From the NCBI GenBank assembly GCA_012519465.1, contig JAAYQD010000371.1, positions 1 through 6,496 of the forward strand: 6,496 bases of DNA. Direction: 5' to 3'. Both the position numbers and the translations under genes were made by a program. Source of the stretch: Candidatus Cloacimonadota bacterium (GTDB lineage: Bacteria; Cloacimonadota; Cloacimonadia; Cloacimonadales; Cloacimonadaceae). Below are positions 1-6,496 of this stretch, piece by piece. Below the pieces are notes generated by a model that saw only the letters and a program-made list of their open reading frames with translations, had not been told where the DNA came from and did no database searches. Positions within the stretch are counted from its first letter, which is position 1; each line of letters opens with the position of its first letter.

Positions 1-1553
1 AGGCATACAAGGATTCCGTGTATCGGGCCAGGATGAGCGAACTGCCATATCTGCACAAGCTGTTAAAAGACCGTCCTGCCATCCGCATGATGCAGGATAG
101 CTGGCTGAATCAGATGGCGATAGACTTGCAAAGACGCAGCCTGGAGGTGGTCACACCGCTGCCGATAAACCTGCAAAGCGTGTTGCGCAGCTATCAGAAA
201 GCGGGCGTGGCATGGCTGCAGATGCTGCAGCATTATGGCCTCAATGGCATCCTGGCGGATGAGATGGGGCTGGGTAAGACCATTCAGGCGCTCAGCGTGC
301 TGATGAATACACCGGAGGGGAAGACCTCTCTCTTGATCTGTCCCAAAACCCTGCTCTACAACTGGGTGGCAGAGATAGCCAAATTTCATACCAATATCTC
401 GTATCTGGTATTGGAGGGTGGCAAGGATATCAGGTCCCAGATGCTGAAACAGCCAAATGTGAAGCTGCTGTTGGTGCCGTATAGCCTGGTTTTGAACGAT
501 CTGGCACTCTTGAGCCAAATCCAGTTTCATTATATCGTGTTGGATGAGGCGCAAAATATCAAGAACGTTTCCGCCCAGCGCACGGCAGCCATCAAAAAGC
601 TGAAGAGCGAGCATCGCATGGCGCTTTCCGGAACTCCGGTGGAGAATAACCTCACGGAGCTGTGGAGTATCTACGACTTTTTGATGCCCGGCTATCTGTA
701 TAGTTTGAAGAAATTTAGGAATATCTTTATGTTGGCAGAGGATGAGGCACAAGCCCAGCAGCGTCTGCATCGGATGGTGGCGCCCTTTATGCTACGCCGC
801 ATCAAGAAAGACGTGCTTTTGGAGCTGCCGGATAAGCAGGAGCAAATCTCCTGGTGCAAATTGGGCACCGTTCAGGAAAAGGCATATCTGCAGGTGTTGG
901 AGATGGTAAACAAACAGCTCTTCCCCGCCGGCAAATCCGGTGCCATCAATTATATACATATCCTTTCGGCACTCACCAAGCTGCGCCAAATCTGCAATCA
1001 TCCCCATCTGGTGAATCCCGATATCAAGGCGGTGCCCCAGACCAGTACCAAGCTGGAACAGCTCTTGGAATTGGTGCAGGATTCCCTTGCCAGTGGCCAT
1101 AAAATCTTGGTCTTCTCCCAGTTTGTGACGATGCTGGAAATCATCCGTAAGAGCTTTGACCAGATAGGTTTGGATTACTCTTATCTGGATGGCAAGACCA
1201 AAAACAGGATGGCTGTGGTGCAGGAATTTGAGACCAATCCGGAGAAGCGCGTGTTTTTGATCAGCCTCAAAACAGGCGGCACCGGCCTCAACCTCACCAG
1301 CGCAGACACCGTGATCCTGTATGATCCCTGGTGGAACCCCATGGGCGAAAACCAGGCTATCGACCGCGTGCACCGCATTGGCCAAACAAAGAAGGTGCAG
1401 GTATTTCGCCTCATTTCCAAGGGCACAGTGGAGGAAAAGATCCTGGCTTTGCAACAGAACAAACTGGCGATGTTTGATGCGGTGGTTTCGGGGGGACAGC
1501 AGCTCTTGAGCAGTCTGACGGGAGAACAGCTTAAAGAACTGTTTACCTATTGA
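1..1553 (+). CDS. SNF2-family DNA-dependent ATPase/helicase, 5'-truncated
   Basis: This is the C-terminal part of a SWI2/SNF2 superfamily 2 ATPase. The family uses ATP to translocate on DNA and remodel protein-DNA complexes. Counting residues from the GTG at 18, the motifs in order are: Walker A DEMGLGKT (81-88), motif Ia LLICPKTLLYNW (105-116), motif II DEAQ (176-179), motif III SGTPVENN (204-211), motif IV KILVFSQF (362-369), motif V SLKTGGTGLNL (416-426) and motif VI QAIDRVHRIGQ (446-456). All catalytic motifs are intact, including the motif VI arginines. The frame stays open to base 1 (AYKDS before the GTG). The residues before the LRSYQ motif look like the usual lead-in from an N-terminal domain, and bacterial relatives are commonly around 900-1100 residues, so I read it as cut by the window edge. 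An AAGGA at 9-13 before the GTG is probably fortuitous. The specific cellular role is unknown. Confidence 0.94.
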   Translation, partial: AYKDSVYRARMSELPYLHKLLKDRPAIRMMQDSWLNQMAIDLQRRSLEVVTPLPINLQSVLRSYQKAGVAWLQMLQHYGLNGILADEMGLGKTIQALSVLMNTPEGKTSLLICPKTLLYNWVAEIAKFHTNISYLVLEGGKDIRSQMLKQPNVKLLLVPYSLVLNDLALLSQIQFHYIVLDEAQNIKNVSAQRTAAIKKLKSEHRMALSGTPVENNLTELWSIYDFLMPGYLYSLKKFRNIFMLAEDEAQAQQRLHRMVAPFMLRRIKKDVLLELPDKQEQISWCKLGTVQEKAYLQVLEMVNKQLFPAGKSGAINYIHILSALTKLRQICNHPHLVNPDIKAVPQTSTKLEQLLELVQDSLASGHKILVFSQFVTMLEIIRKSFDQIGLDYSYLDGKTKNRMAVVQEFETNPEKRVFLISLKTGGTGLNLTSADTVILYDPWWNPMGENQAIDRVHRIGQTKKVQVFRLISKGTVEEKILALQQNKLAMFDAVVSGGQQLLSSLTGEQLKELFTY

Positions 1554-1862
1554 TTAAGGCCTGTGCTTGGGGGCAAATCTGGGCAAGGGCAAAGGCTGGC
1601 AATACGACATCTTTGCGCTGCCACAATATCTGCGCTCTATCAAATGTTATATACTTTTTGCATCGACATACTGCTCATGGCGTTATCAGCGCATCATGAA
1701 TGGCATTATCGCATTTTGAGCCGCGTATCCCTATGTATTATAGAGGGAGGTGTGGGAGCAGAGAAATATGGCCATGGGGGTGGAATTGATAATTTATCTT
1801 GACAGTATACGGCAAAAATCACTCATGGCACTATTGAGAAAAAATATAAGGAAGGAGAGATA
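1554..1862. other. 309-base intergenic gap, no convincing gene
   Basis: This is the only long gap in the window. Short open frames exist (for example 1563-1802 from GTG, and 1567-1719 from TTG), but neither has a Shine-Dalgarno site or a recognisable motif. An imperfect inverted repeat pairs 1559-1569 with 1584-1596 just after the helicase stop. It has a mismatch and a bulge and no T-run, so it is at best a weak transcript end. ATGGCGTTATC (1677-1687) recurs with one change as ATGGCATTATC (1700-1710). A short palindrome, GATAA-T-TTATC, lies at 1788-1798. The gap most likely separates two transcription units and carries the promoter for the genes starting at 1863. Confidence 0.6.
1799..1827 (+). 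promoter_or_regulatory. weak candidate promoter for the 1863 operon
   Basis: A perfect -35 hexamer TTGACA sits at 1799-1804. At 17 bases spacing the -10 position (1822-1827) reads CTCATG, a poor match to TATAAT. The palindrome GATAATTTATC at 1788-1798 directly abuts the -35 and could be an operator. An alternative -10 is TATTAT at 1736-1741, but its -35 region is poor. Location upstream of the first gene of a closely spaced run is the main argument. The exact site is uncertain. Confidence 0.2.
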
Positions 1863-2681
1863 ATGATCACCATCGACTGGAAGGAACGGCTGGATAAAGA
1901 CACACTGGACTACTTGGAAAACAAGCTGCCCAACAAGGATTATGACTTTGATATAATTTTTAATGCCTATCCAGAGCGGGTGAATGGGAAAATCCCTTCC
2001 GAAGTGATCACCTATGTGAGCAGAACCCTTGTCTCCAAAATGGGCAAAACCCATGTGAAATATCTGCCTTTTTACCGCCATCTGTGGTTTAAGAAAGGAG
2101 AGGTGGGGCGGAACGGTTTTATCACTATGATGAGCAGGCTGTTGCCCAAGAAGCCGGAACTGTATATGCCACTATTTGAAGAAGCGATGGAAAGCGGAAC
2201 GCCGTCGGATTTGTCTCCGCTATTGGAAAGGGTGTTCCTGCCGCTTTTGCGCAAAAAACCAGATGAATATCTGCCCATCGTGTTCAAATGGGATGCAAAC
2301 CCCAACCCGGAGATTCCCAAAGCCACGGTGAACCTTTTGATCAAGCTGATGAGGCGTGAGGCAGATAGCGTCGATGGCATCGTGGCGCACTATGTAAACC
2401 AATGGTTGAAGCCTTTGGAAGAGAGCCAGATAAACCACATCACCCTGATGAAGGCACTTTATAAAATAGACTTGGATAAATATATGCAAGTGTGGAAGGA
2501 GCACGGCCATCTGCGTGATCCGGAGACCGTGGAAATCCTCTGTGCATCCGTGATTGATTGGGATGCGCAGATAGAGGAATTTGTGCAAACCTGGACGCTG
2601 AGCGGCAATGCCCGCGTGAAAAAGGCAGCCATGACAGCACAGCGTACATTGCAAAAAAGAAAAAAGAAGGTTAAAAGCTGA
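1863..2681 (+). CDS. helical-repeat (HEAT-like) protein of unknown function
   Basis: This is a 272-residue protein I cannot assign to a named family. It is predicted soluble, with no signal peptide or membrane segment. From about residue 67 it reads as roughly six units of 33-36 residues starting near Y67, Y101, Y136, D171, Y207 and F240. Several units open with Y-[LM]-[PQ] (YLPF, YMPL, YLPI, YMQV). Each looks like two amphipathic helices, and the last (NARVKKAAMTAQRTL) resembles the second helix of a HEAT repeat. I therefore infer an alpha-solenoid, usually a protein- or nucleic acid-binding scaffold. AlkD-type DNA alkylation repeat proteins share this architecture, but no AlkD active-site pattern is evident. 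The C-terminus is strongly basic (KRKKKVKS). The ATG is well supported by AAGGAG at 1852-1857, five bases upstream. Its TGA overlaps the greA ATG by one base (TGATG), implying translational coupling. Confidence 0.85.
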   Translation: MITIDWKERLDKDTLDYLENKLPNKDYDFDIIFNAYPERVNGKIPSEVITYVSRTLVSKMGKTHVKYLPFYRHLWFKKGEVGRNGFITMMSRLLPKKPELYMPLFEEAMESGTPSDLSPLLERVFLPLLRKKPDEYLPIVFKWDANPNPEIPKATVNLLIKLMRREADSVDGIVAHYVNQWLKPLEESQINHITLMKALYKIDLDKYMQVWKEHGHLRDPETVEILCASVIDWDAQIEEFVQTWTLSGNARVKKAAMTAQRTLQKRKKKVKS

Positions 2682-3163
2682 TGGATCTCAGCATATTTAT
2701 CACTCTGGAAGGCATGGAAAAGATTCAGCGGCGCATAGCCCATCTGATGAATGACGAACGCCCGGAGATTATCAAAGCCGTGGCAACCGCCCGGGAATTT
2801 GGGGATCTGTCTGAAAATGCAGAATACAAGGCAGCCCGTGAGAGGCAACGCGCGGTGGATGGTGAAATAGACCATCTGCGCCGGCGTGCAGCCATCCTCA
2901 AGGTGGTGGATACCAGCTCCTTCCCCAAAGATAAGGTGCGCTTTGGCAGCACTTGCCACACCGAGGATATATCCACCGGAGAGAAGGTGACCTTCAGGGT
3001 GGTGGGCGCCGATGAATTGAACTTTTTTACTGAAGAATCCTACCAGGCTGTTTCGGCTGTTTCTCCCATAGGCAGTGCGCTTTTGGGCAAGGGGCAATCC
3101 GAGGTGGCATTGGTGAAGGCACCGATGGGCGAAAGACAGCTCAAGGTGTTGCAAATCTTATAA
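2681..3163 (+). CDS. greA: transcription elongation factor GreA
   Basis: GreA enters the RNA polymerase secondary channel and stimulates cleavage of backtracked transcripts, rescuing stalled complexes. The protein has 160 residues, close to the 158 of E. coli GreA. Residues 1-75 form the N-terminal antiparallel coiled coil. They carry the family signature ERPEI (26-30) and, at the tip, GDLSENAEY (41-49), which includes the two acidic residues D42 and E45 that correspond to the catalytic-tip D41/E44 of E. coli. Residues from about 82 onward form the FKBP-like C-terminal domain, with VRFGS, VVGADEL and the SPIGSALLGKG segment. The start ATG overlaps the upstream TGA. AGAAGG at 2665-2670 within the upstream gene can serve as ribosome binding site. 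GreB is less likely, because the length and the GDLSENAEY region fit GreA. No missing key residue is seen. Confidence 0.94.
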   Translation: MDLSIFITLEGMEKIQRRIAHLMNDERPEIIKAVATAREFGDLSENAEYKAARERQRAVDGEIDHLRRRAAILKVVDTSSFPKDKVRFGSTCHTEDISTGEKVTFRVVGADELNFFTEESYQAVSAVSPIGSALLGKGQSEVALVKAPMGERQLKVLQIL

Positions 3164-3185
3164 ATAAAACATAATGGAGATATAA

Positions 3186-4601
3186 ATGACAAAAAAGGAT
3201 GCCAAAAAAAACGATCTGCTGTATGAACGGAAGAACTTTTTTAAGGATGCTTCCCAGGCAGAACAAGACGCAGCCTTCAGCTATGCAGAGCCATACAAGG
3301 AGTTTCTGGATCAGGCAAAGACCGTGAGAGAAACCGTGGCTTATGTAGAAAACCTGCTTAAAAAACATAAGTTTCAAGCCCTGGGTGCCAAGAACGCCAA
3401 GAAGCGTGTTTACAGCATCTTCCGTGGTAAAACCATGGCGTTTGCCGTGATAGGCAGCAAGCCGATCAGCGAGGGATTTAACATGGTGGCAGCCCATATC
3501 GATACGCCCCGCGTGGACCTGAAACAAAATCCCCTTTACGAAGATGCATCCAGCACCATGGCTTGCATGCGCACCCATTATTATGGCGGCATCAAAAAGT
3601 ATCAATGGGTTTCCACTCCCCTGGCACTGCACGGCGCTATCATCAAAAAAGACGGCAGTGTGTTGGAAATCAGCCTGGGTGAAAAAGAGGATGAACCCGT
3701 ATTCATCATCCCCGACCTTTTGCCCCACCTTGCCAGAAAAGAACAATATACCAAAAACCTTGCCGATGCCATCGATGCCTCCCGCATGAACCTGGTATTT
3801 GGCGGTATGCAAGAGCCCAACAACGAAGACAAAGAAGCCGTGAAACTGTATGCCCTGAAGCAACTGAACGCCCGCTATGGCATCACGGAAGCAGACTTTA
3901 TCTCTGCGGAGCTGGAGCTGGTTCCTGCCACACGCAGCCGCGATGCCGGCATAGATTCCAGCATGGTGGTGGGCTATGGACAGGACGACCGCATCTGCTC
4001 CTACGCAGCGCTCACCGCTTTGATAGACAATCTGGATGCCAAACCCAGCAAAACGATGATCGTGTACTTTTCTGATAAAGAGGAAGTGGGCAGCCAAGGC
4101 AATACCGGCGCCCAATCCGTATTCCTGGAAGACTTTGTGGGCAGACTGTTGAAAGCCAACGGGGAGTGTGATTCCTCTGCCAACCTGCGCAATACCTTTA
4201 TGAATTCCCAGATCCTCTCCGCAGACGTTACTGCAGCCATGGATCCCAACTATCCCGGCGTGCACGAACGCCAAAATGCCACGCTTTTCAACCACGGCGT
4301 GGGCATCTCCAAATTCACCGGTGCCGGTGGCAAATCCGGTTGTAACGATGCCAATGCAGAATTTGTAGCCAAAGTAATACGCATCTTCAATGATGCCGGA
4401 GTGTATTGGCAGATGGGTGCCCTGGGCAAGGTGGATGAAGGCGGCGGCGGCACCATCGCCTATATCCTTGCCAATCTGGGCGCTGAAGTGATAGATTGTG
4501 GTACAGGTCTGATGGGCATGCACTCACTTTATGAGATGTGCAGCAAGGCGGATTTGTATTCCACATACAGAGGCTATAAAGCATTTCTGACAAGCTTATA
4601 A
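3186..4601 (+). CDS. apeA: M18 family zinc aminopeptidase (aminopeptidase I type)
   Basis: This is a cytoplasmic metallo-aminopeptidase of family M18, which removes N-terminal residues from peptides with a two-zinc centre. At 471 residues its length is typical. The expected ligands are present by comparison with known M18 enzymes: H104 in AHIDTPR, D267 in GQDDR, E299 (general base) and E300 (ligand) in DKEEVGS, D347 in SADVTAAMDPNY and H446 in GMHS. DEGGGGTIA (417-425) and GTGLMGMHSLYE (439-450) are further strong family signatures. The insert containing YYGGIKKYQW (132-141) matches the bacterial 'aminopeptidase 1' branch as I remember it, hence the symbol, which is less certain than the family. 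No signal peptide is present. GGAG at 3176-3179 lies six bases before the ATG. The gap to greA is 22 bases with no terminator, so the gene is probably co-transcribed. Confidence 0.93.
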   Translation: MTKKDAKKNDLLYERKNFFKDASQAEQDAAFSYAEPYKEFLDQAKTVRETVAYVENLLKKHKFQALGAKNAKKRVYSIFRGKTMAFAVIGSKPISEGFNMVAAHIDTPRVDLKQNPLYEDASSTMACMRTHYYGGIKKYQWVSTPLALHGAIIKKDGSVLEISLGEKEDEPVFIIPDLLPHLARKEQYTKNLADAIDASRMNLVFGGMQEPNNEDKEAVKLYALKQLNARYGITEADFISAELELVPATRSRDAGIDSSMVVGYGQDDRICSYAALTALIDNLDAKPSKTMIVYFSDKEEVGSQGNTGAQSVFLEDFVGRLLKANGECDSSANLRNTFMNSQILSADVTAAMDPNYPGVHERQNATLFNHGVGISKFTGAGGKSGCNDANAEFVAKVIRIFNDAGVYWQMGALGKVDEGGGGTIAYILANLGAEVIDCGTGLMGMHSLYEMCSKADLYSTYRGYKAFLTSL

Positions 4602-4625
4602 ATCAAAGAATACAAGGAGTGTAAC

Positions 4626-5993
4626 ATGAAAAAAAGTCTTTTACTGCTTGTTCTTACCGCTTTGGTGATGGTAGGATGTGTAAGTAACCGGACTTTCAGG
4701 GTGGAAAAGGATAAGATCCAAACTCTGATGTCCAAGCAAGGCGAGCAAGAAACGGAACTGGAAGTCTTGCGCAAAGATATCCTTGCCCAAAAAGAGAGGA
4801 TCAGCGAGCTGCTTCTTGAATTGGAAGCAGACAAAATTGCTCTTTATGAATCTGAGCTTCCTCTGATTTATGACGAGCTTGCCAGCTTGAATGACAGAGC
4901 CACAAATCTGGTTGCCATGCAAGATGAGCTGAGCCGCAAGGTGAAAGAAGGGTCTGAAGCTTATGCTGCAAACGCCCTTGAAATAGCAGAGCTGAACAAA
5001 GAACATACCGAGCTGAAACTGCAGGTGAAAAGCAGATCTGAAGAGTATGCCGATAATGCCTCTGATATAGACAGGCTGCGTGAAGAGCTGGAACTCTATC
5101 GAGCAGACACAGATTTTGTGTTGAATGCCTTTACCGAGACCCTTGTTGACCTCAAAAATCAACCCGAGCCTGAACCACAAGTGATGTCCATAGATGAGCC
5201 CATGTTGATTTCTGTGGATCATGGAGACTTGGACAAGGAAATCGAGAAGCTGTGGAATGAGCTGGAAACCTATCGCGAAGACACAGATTTTGTGTTGGAT
5301 GCCTTTATGGATATGTTGGCCGAGCTCAAGGAAAACAGCGGTGATGCTGCTCAACAAGAGTATATGACAGGTGCCTTGGACTCTATCTCCAGCCGCTTGG
5401 GCAACATTGATATGGAAATAGAAAACCTGCGTGACGACCTGTCGGAAAGCTTGAGCGTTGTGCGCAATGAGCGTGAAACCGAACTGGTGACCATCGCCAG
5501 AGATATCAATTCCCTGCGTTATAGAGTGGATGAGATGTGGGGAGAGGTGGCAGAACCTCTTGCCGACCTTTCAGACGTGATCTCTCAAGAGCGCGCCAAA
5601 AAAGAAAAAAAACGCCAGCAGGATATCGCCACCCAATACAAGGCAGCTCTGACCCTGTATAACAAGAATAGATATGAAGAATCAATCCTCAAATTTGAGG
5701 AATTCTTGCATCAATTCCCCAATGAAAACCTGAGCGCCAACGCTTACTACTGGATAGGAGAAAACTATTATGGCGCAAAGGAATGGAGCGTGGCAGCCTT
5801 TTATTTCCAACAGGTGAAAAACATGTTTCCCGAACATCCCAAAGCTGCTGATGCATCCATGAAGCTGGCCATGTGTCAATACAATATGGACGACATCTAC
5901 GCTGCCCATGTGGAATTGCTGCAATTGAAAGAAGACCATCCCAATTATAGACGGATGGATTTGATAAACAAATATCTTAGGTTATCTGAATAA
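4626..5993 (+). CDS. coiled-coil lipoprotein with C-terminal YbgF/CpoB-like TPR domain
   Basis: This is an envelope lipoprotein of 455 residues. Residues 1-17 are a lipoprotein signal peptide (KK, a leucine-rich core, then MVG) ending before C18, the predicted acylated cysteine. M at -3 is slightly unusual. Residues 25-330 are charged and heptad-like, predicted coiled coil, broken by QPEPEP (179-184). They contain two internal duplications, listed separately. Residues 335-450 carry three TPR-like units with the pattern of the tol-pal YbgF/CpoB domain: Y-x-A-A-L near 338-342, FEEFLHQFP (357-365), AYYWIGENYY (373-382), FQQVKNMFP (394-402). CpoB in E. coli coordinates peptidoglycan synthesis with outer membrane constriction and binds TolA. 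The much longer coiled coil and the lipid anchor set this protein apart, and no tol or pal gene is in view, so the role here is inferred only. AAGGAG at 4614-4619 gives a strong ribosome binding site six bases before the ATG. Confidence 0.88.
   Translation: MKKSLLLLVLTALVMVGCVSNRTFRVEKDKIQTLMSKQGEQETELEVLRKDILAQKERISELLLELEADKIALYESELPLIYDELASLNDRATNLVAMQDELSRKVKEGSEAYAANALEIAELNKEHTELKLQVKSRSEEYADNASDIDRLREELELYRADTDFVLNAFTETLVDLKNQPEPEPQVMSIDEPMLISVDHGDLDKEIEKLWNELETYREDTDFVLDAFMDMLAELKENSGDAAQQEYMTGALDSISSRLGNIDMEIENLRDDLSESLSVVRNERETELVTIARDINSLRYRVDEMWGEVAEPLADLSDVISQERAKKEKKRQQDIATQYKAALTLYNKNRYEESILKFEEFLHQFPNENLSANAYYWIGENYYGAKEWSVAAFYFQQVKNMFPEHPKAADASMKLAMCQYNMDDIYAAHVELLQLKEDHPNYRRMDLINKYLRLSE
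4938..5078 (+). repeat. 28-residue tandem duplication in the lipoprotein coiled coil
   Basis: Residues 105-123 and 133-151 of the lipoprotein align without gaps at a 28-residue offset. They share the pattern V-K-x-x-S-E-x-Y-A-x-N-A-x-x-I-x-x-L. Twenty-eight residues is four heptads, so the copy keeps the coiled-coil register. At DNA level the copies have diverged, so this duplication is older than the 58-codon one. Confidence 0.7.
5067..5333 (+). repeat. 58-codon internal duplication in the lipoprotein gene
   Basis: Residues 148-178 and 206-236 of the lipoprotein align without gaps, with 18 of 31 identical, including the shared core DTDFVL. At DNA level 5106-5133 and 5280-5307 match at 27 of 28 bases. 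The spacing is exactly 174 bases (58 codons). The high DNA identity of the core suggests a fairly recent duplication, gene conversion, or strong constraint on this segment. The proline-rich linker (179-184) lies between the two copies. Confidence 0.85.
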
Positions 5994-5999
5994 AACATA

Positions 6000-6496
6000 A
6001 TGCCCAAATGCCTGTGGCTGATACTGGGATTGCTCTTGTGGTCAAGCTTTGCACCGGCCCTCACCCTGGATGCAGAGCTTGCCGATATTTGCCATCAAAT
6101 AGTAAACGGTATCACTACAGATGAACCCTTAATACTGGATATTCGAGCCGGTGAGTGGAGCCAGGCCTTGGCAACCGAGATCAAAAAGCTGCTTTTGGAA
6201 CAAGGCGCTGATCTTCGTGAAATAATGCCACGGCAACACTCCCCGGCTTTCTTTGATGAGGAATCAGACAGCCTGGATGAAGAGGAATCTTACGATCTGG
6301 AAAGCTTGAACCTCACAAAGGCAATCCTGCTTTTGGTGGAAATGGAGCTGCAATGGCAGACGGTGAGTAAAAAAGGATTCCTCACCTACAGCAGCCAAAG
6401 ACAGCCACTGTATGTCTTTAATATCAAACAGATAGTGCTGCCCTCCATGCAGCTCAGAAAGCTGGATACCATTAGTAAAGAATTGAATACAAACCA
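6000..6496 (+). CDS. exported protein of unknown function, 3'-truncated by window end
   Basis: An open frame starts at ATG 6000-6002, six bases after the lipoprotein stop, and stays open for 165 codons to the window edge. Residues 1-20 form a type I signal peptide: one lysine, a hydrophobic core (LWLILGLLLW) and an APA (18-20) cleavage site. The mature part begins LTLDAEL. Its predicted order is helix (25-38), strand (PLILDIR, 43-49), helix (54-69), then a very acidic stretch (DEESD and DEEESYD, 86-99), then alternating beta-like segments (108-150). The opening helix-strand-helix loosely recalls periplasmic proteins of the TolB N-domain/FlgO kind, but I do not recognise a family. There is no Shine-Dalgarno site at usual spacing. 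The A-rich leader AATAAAACATA, and coupling to the upstream stop, may serve instead. It is probably co-transcribed with the lipoprotein gene and may act with it in the envelope. Confidence 0.8.
   Translation, partial: MPKCLWLILGLLLWSSFAPALTLDAELADICHQIVNGITTDEPLILDIRAGEWSQALATEIKKLLLEQGADLREIMPRQHSPAFFDEESDSLDEEESYDLESLNLTKAILLLVEMELQWQTVSKKGFLTYSSQRQPLYVFNIKQIVLPSMQLRKLDTISKELNTN

Noticed and set aside
18..20. GTG as the true start of the helicase, with AAGGA at 9-13 as ribosome binding site
   Set aside because: The frame is open to base 1, and the residues before the helicase core look like the end of an N-terminal domain. A 511-residue bare core would be unusually short, though this cannot be excluded.
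792..1454. Antisense open frame of 220 codons opposite the helicase
   Set aside because: It lies entirely over conserved SNF2 motifs IV-VI, and its translation looks random.
1559..1596. Possible terminator hairpin after the helicase stop
   Set aside because: The stem needs a mismatch and a two-base bulge, the loop is about 14 bases, and no T-run follows.
1563..1802. Plus-strand 79-codon frame in the intergenic gap
   Set aside because: It has a GTG start without a Shine-Dalgarno site, an unusual His/Gly/Cys mix and no motif. It may well be non-coding.
1845..1850. TATAAG as a -10 element
   Set aside because: Transcription would begin within or just after the Shine-Dalgarno site of the 1863 gene, and no -35 element lies at proper spacing.
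2459..3154. Antisense open frame of 231 codons opposite greA and the end of the repeat-protein gene
   Set aside because: It spans two real genes including their coupled junction, and its translation has no family features.
3141..4523. Long antisense open frame (about 460 codons) opposite the aminopeptidase gene
   Set aside because: It is a mirror of the well-supported M18 gene. It has low-complexity His/Gly/Phe-rich content, no recognisable motif, and full overlap.

Overview
The window holds six genes, all on the + strand and tightly packed except for one 309-base gap. Base composition is near 50% GC. Two proteins carry export signals: one has a lipobox and one a type I signal peptide. A CpoB/YbgF-like lipoprotein points to a Gram-negative (diderm) bacterium. 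The mix of clear Shine-Dalgarno sites, short intergenic links and protein styles would fit an uncultured fermentative lineage such as Cloacimonadota, but that placement is a guess and no marker gene here settles it.

Layout: (1) positions 1-1553 encode the C-terminal part of a SNF2-family helicase/ATPase whose N-terminus lies upstream of the window. (2) Positions 1554-1862 hold no convincing gene. This gap most likely carries the end of the helicase transcript and the promoter of what follows. (3) From 1863 a probable operon begins: an all-helical repeat protein of unknown function (1863-2681) overlaps the start codon of greA (2681-3163) by one base. It is followed after 22 bases by an M18 zinc aminopeptidase (3186-4601), after 24 bases by a coiled-coil/TPR lipoprotein (4626-5993), and after 6 bases by an exported protein that runs off the window end (6000-6496).

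The genes do not form one obvious pathway. The helicase and GreA act on DNA and RNA polymerase, the aminopeptidase degrades peptides in the cytoplasm, and the last two genes act in the envelope. The most specific associations are the translational coupling of the helical-repeat protein to GreA, and the pairing of a YbgF/CpoB-like lipoprotein with a secreted protein of unknown family. I see no CRISPR array, insertion sequence, tRNA, rRNA or defence system. The window is mostly ordinary housekeeping sequence. The internal duplications of the lipoprotein and the unrecognised repeat protein are the points most worth following up.
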